64,000 nucleotides of DNA from Scylla paramamosain (taxonomy: Eukaryota; Arthropoda; Malacostraca; Decapoda; Portunidae). The position numbers were made by a program, and so were the translations under genes. Location: positions 19,394,267 through 19,458,266 of the forward strand of contig NC_087171.1 of assembly GCF_035594125.1 (NCBI RefSeq), written 5' to 3'. Below the pieces are notes generated by a model. The model did not search any database. It saw nothing but the letters and a program-made list of their open reading frames with translations, and had not been told where the DNA came from. Positions within the stretch are counted from its first letter, which is position 1; the number at the start of each line of letters is the position of its first letter. Shown one piece after another: positions 63,786 to 64,000 of this stretch.

Positions 63786-64000
63786 TCGGGCAAAATCAGC
63801 TTTTATTTTATCGAAACATTATCCTTGGCTCCCGACGATTGGCATCTGTACCCGTGACGCCTCTCCTCAACTGTCATGTAATGATTACATCACGACTACC
63901 ACACAAAGTCCCTGGCTGCCACTTAACAACCACATATTCGGGATATTGTCTGATGGACCCTCTAATCATTCAAAAATTTATATATCGTCTTTTTACGAGC
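63450..64000. other. Unique sequence with T and A homopolymer pair
   Basis: T-rich 63687-63723 and an A run at 63760-63785 are 37 bp apart and could pair. ACAGTAGAT is repeated at 63541-63560. No gene seen. Confidence 0.5.

Overview
Eukaryotic nuclear DNA, almost certainly from an arthropod and most likely a decapod crustacean such as a crab. The reasons are a very high density of long dinucleotide microsatellites (GA/CT, GT/CA, TA), plus several dispersed repeats whose wording I associate with decapod introns and intergenic DNA. There are no operons, no bacterial-type genes, no rRNA, no intact tRNA and no intact transposon. Most long ATG-to-stop frames are translations of microsatellites (poly Cys-Val, Thr-His, Leu-Ser, Arg-Glu, Ile-Tyr) and are not genes.

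Layout. 1-6 kb: dense CT/GA/GT/TA arrays, including a perfect inverted repeat at 2439-2520/2585-2666. 6-19 kb: mostly unique AT-rich DNA. It holds one copy of a dispersed repeat (6259-6364), a duplicated 65-bp block (11051-11272), about 1 kb of purine-rich strand (11640-12620), a CTGG minisatellite (14390-14636), a decayed-looking coding stretch (15690-16050), a 38-bp duplication (18003-18098) and a possible exon at 18810-18996. 19-33 kb: trinucleotide and dinucleotide arrays and a foldback-like repeat (26398-27175). 33-39 kb: two short elements with related terminal inverted repeats, a 131-bp tandem duplication, a 314-bp satellite-like tandem repeat and a tRNA-like SINE fragment. 40-50 kb: very dense arrays interleaved with the best coding candidates (44392-44573, 48332-48595, 48829-49020, 43621-43735), most of them on the minus strand. 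50-64 kb: decayed LINE 3' ends (54757-55042 and 56785-57010), a second copy of the 6.2-kb repeat (62426-62528) and a foldback/MITE-like element (63004-63449).

How it fits together. The window looks like intergenic or deep intronic DNA. Any genes present are represented only by isolated, unidentified candidate exons, judged from open frame, splice-site shape, phase and codon composition alone. The strongest is a minus-strand terminal exon at 44392-44573. No family assignment is made for it. The main structural theme is repeat biology: microsatellites seeded beside or inside dispersed repeats, mirror pairs of CT/GA arrays able to form hairpins, and several inverted-repeat elements with no visible coding capacity.
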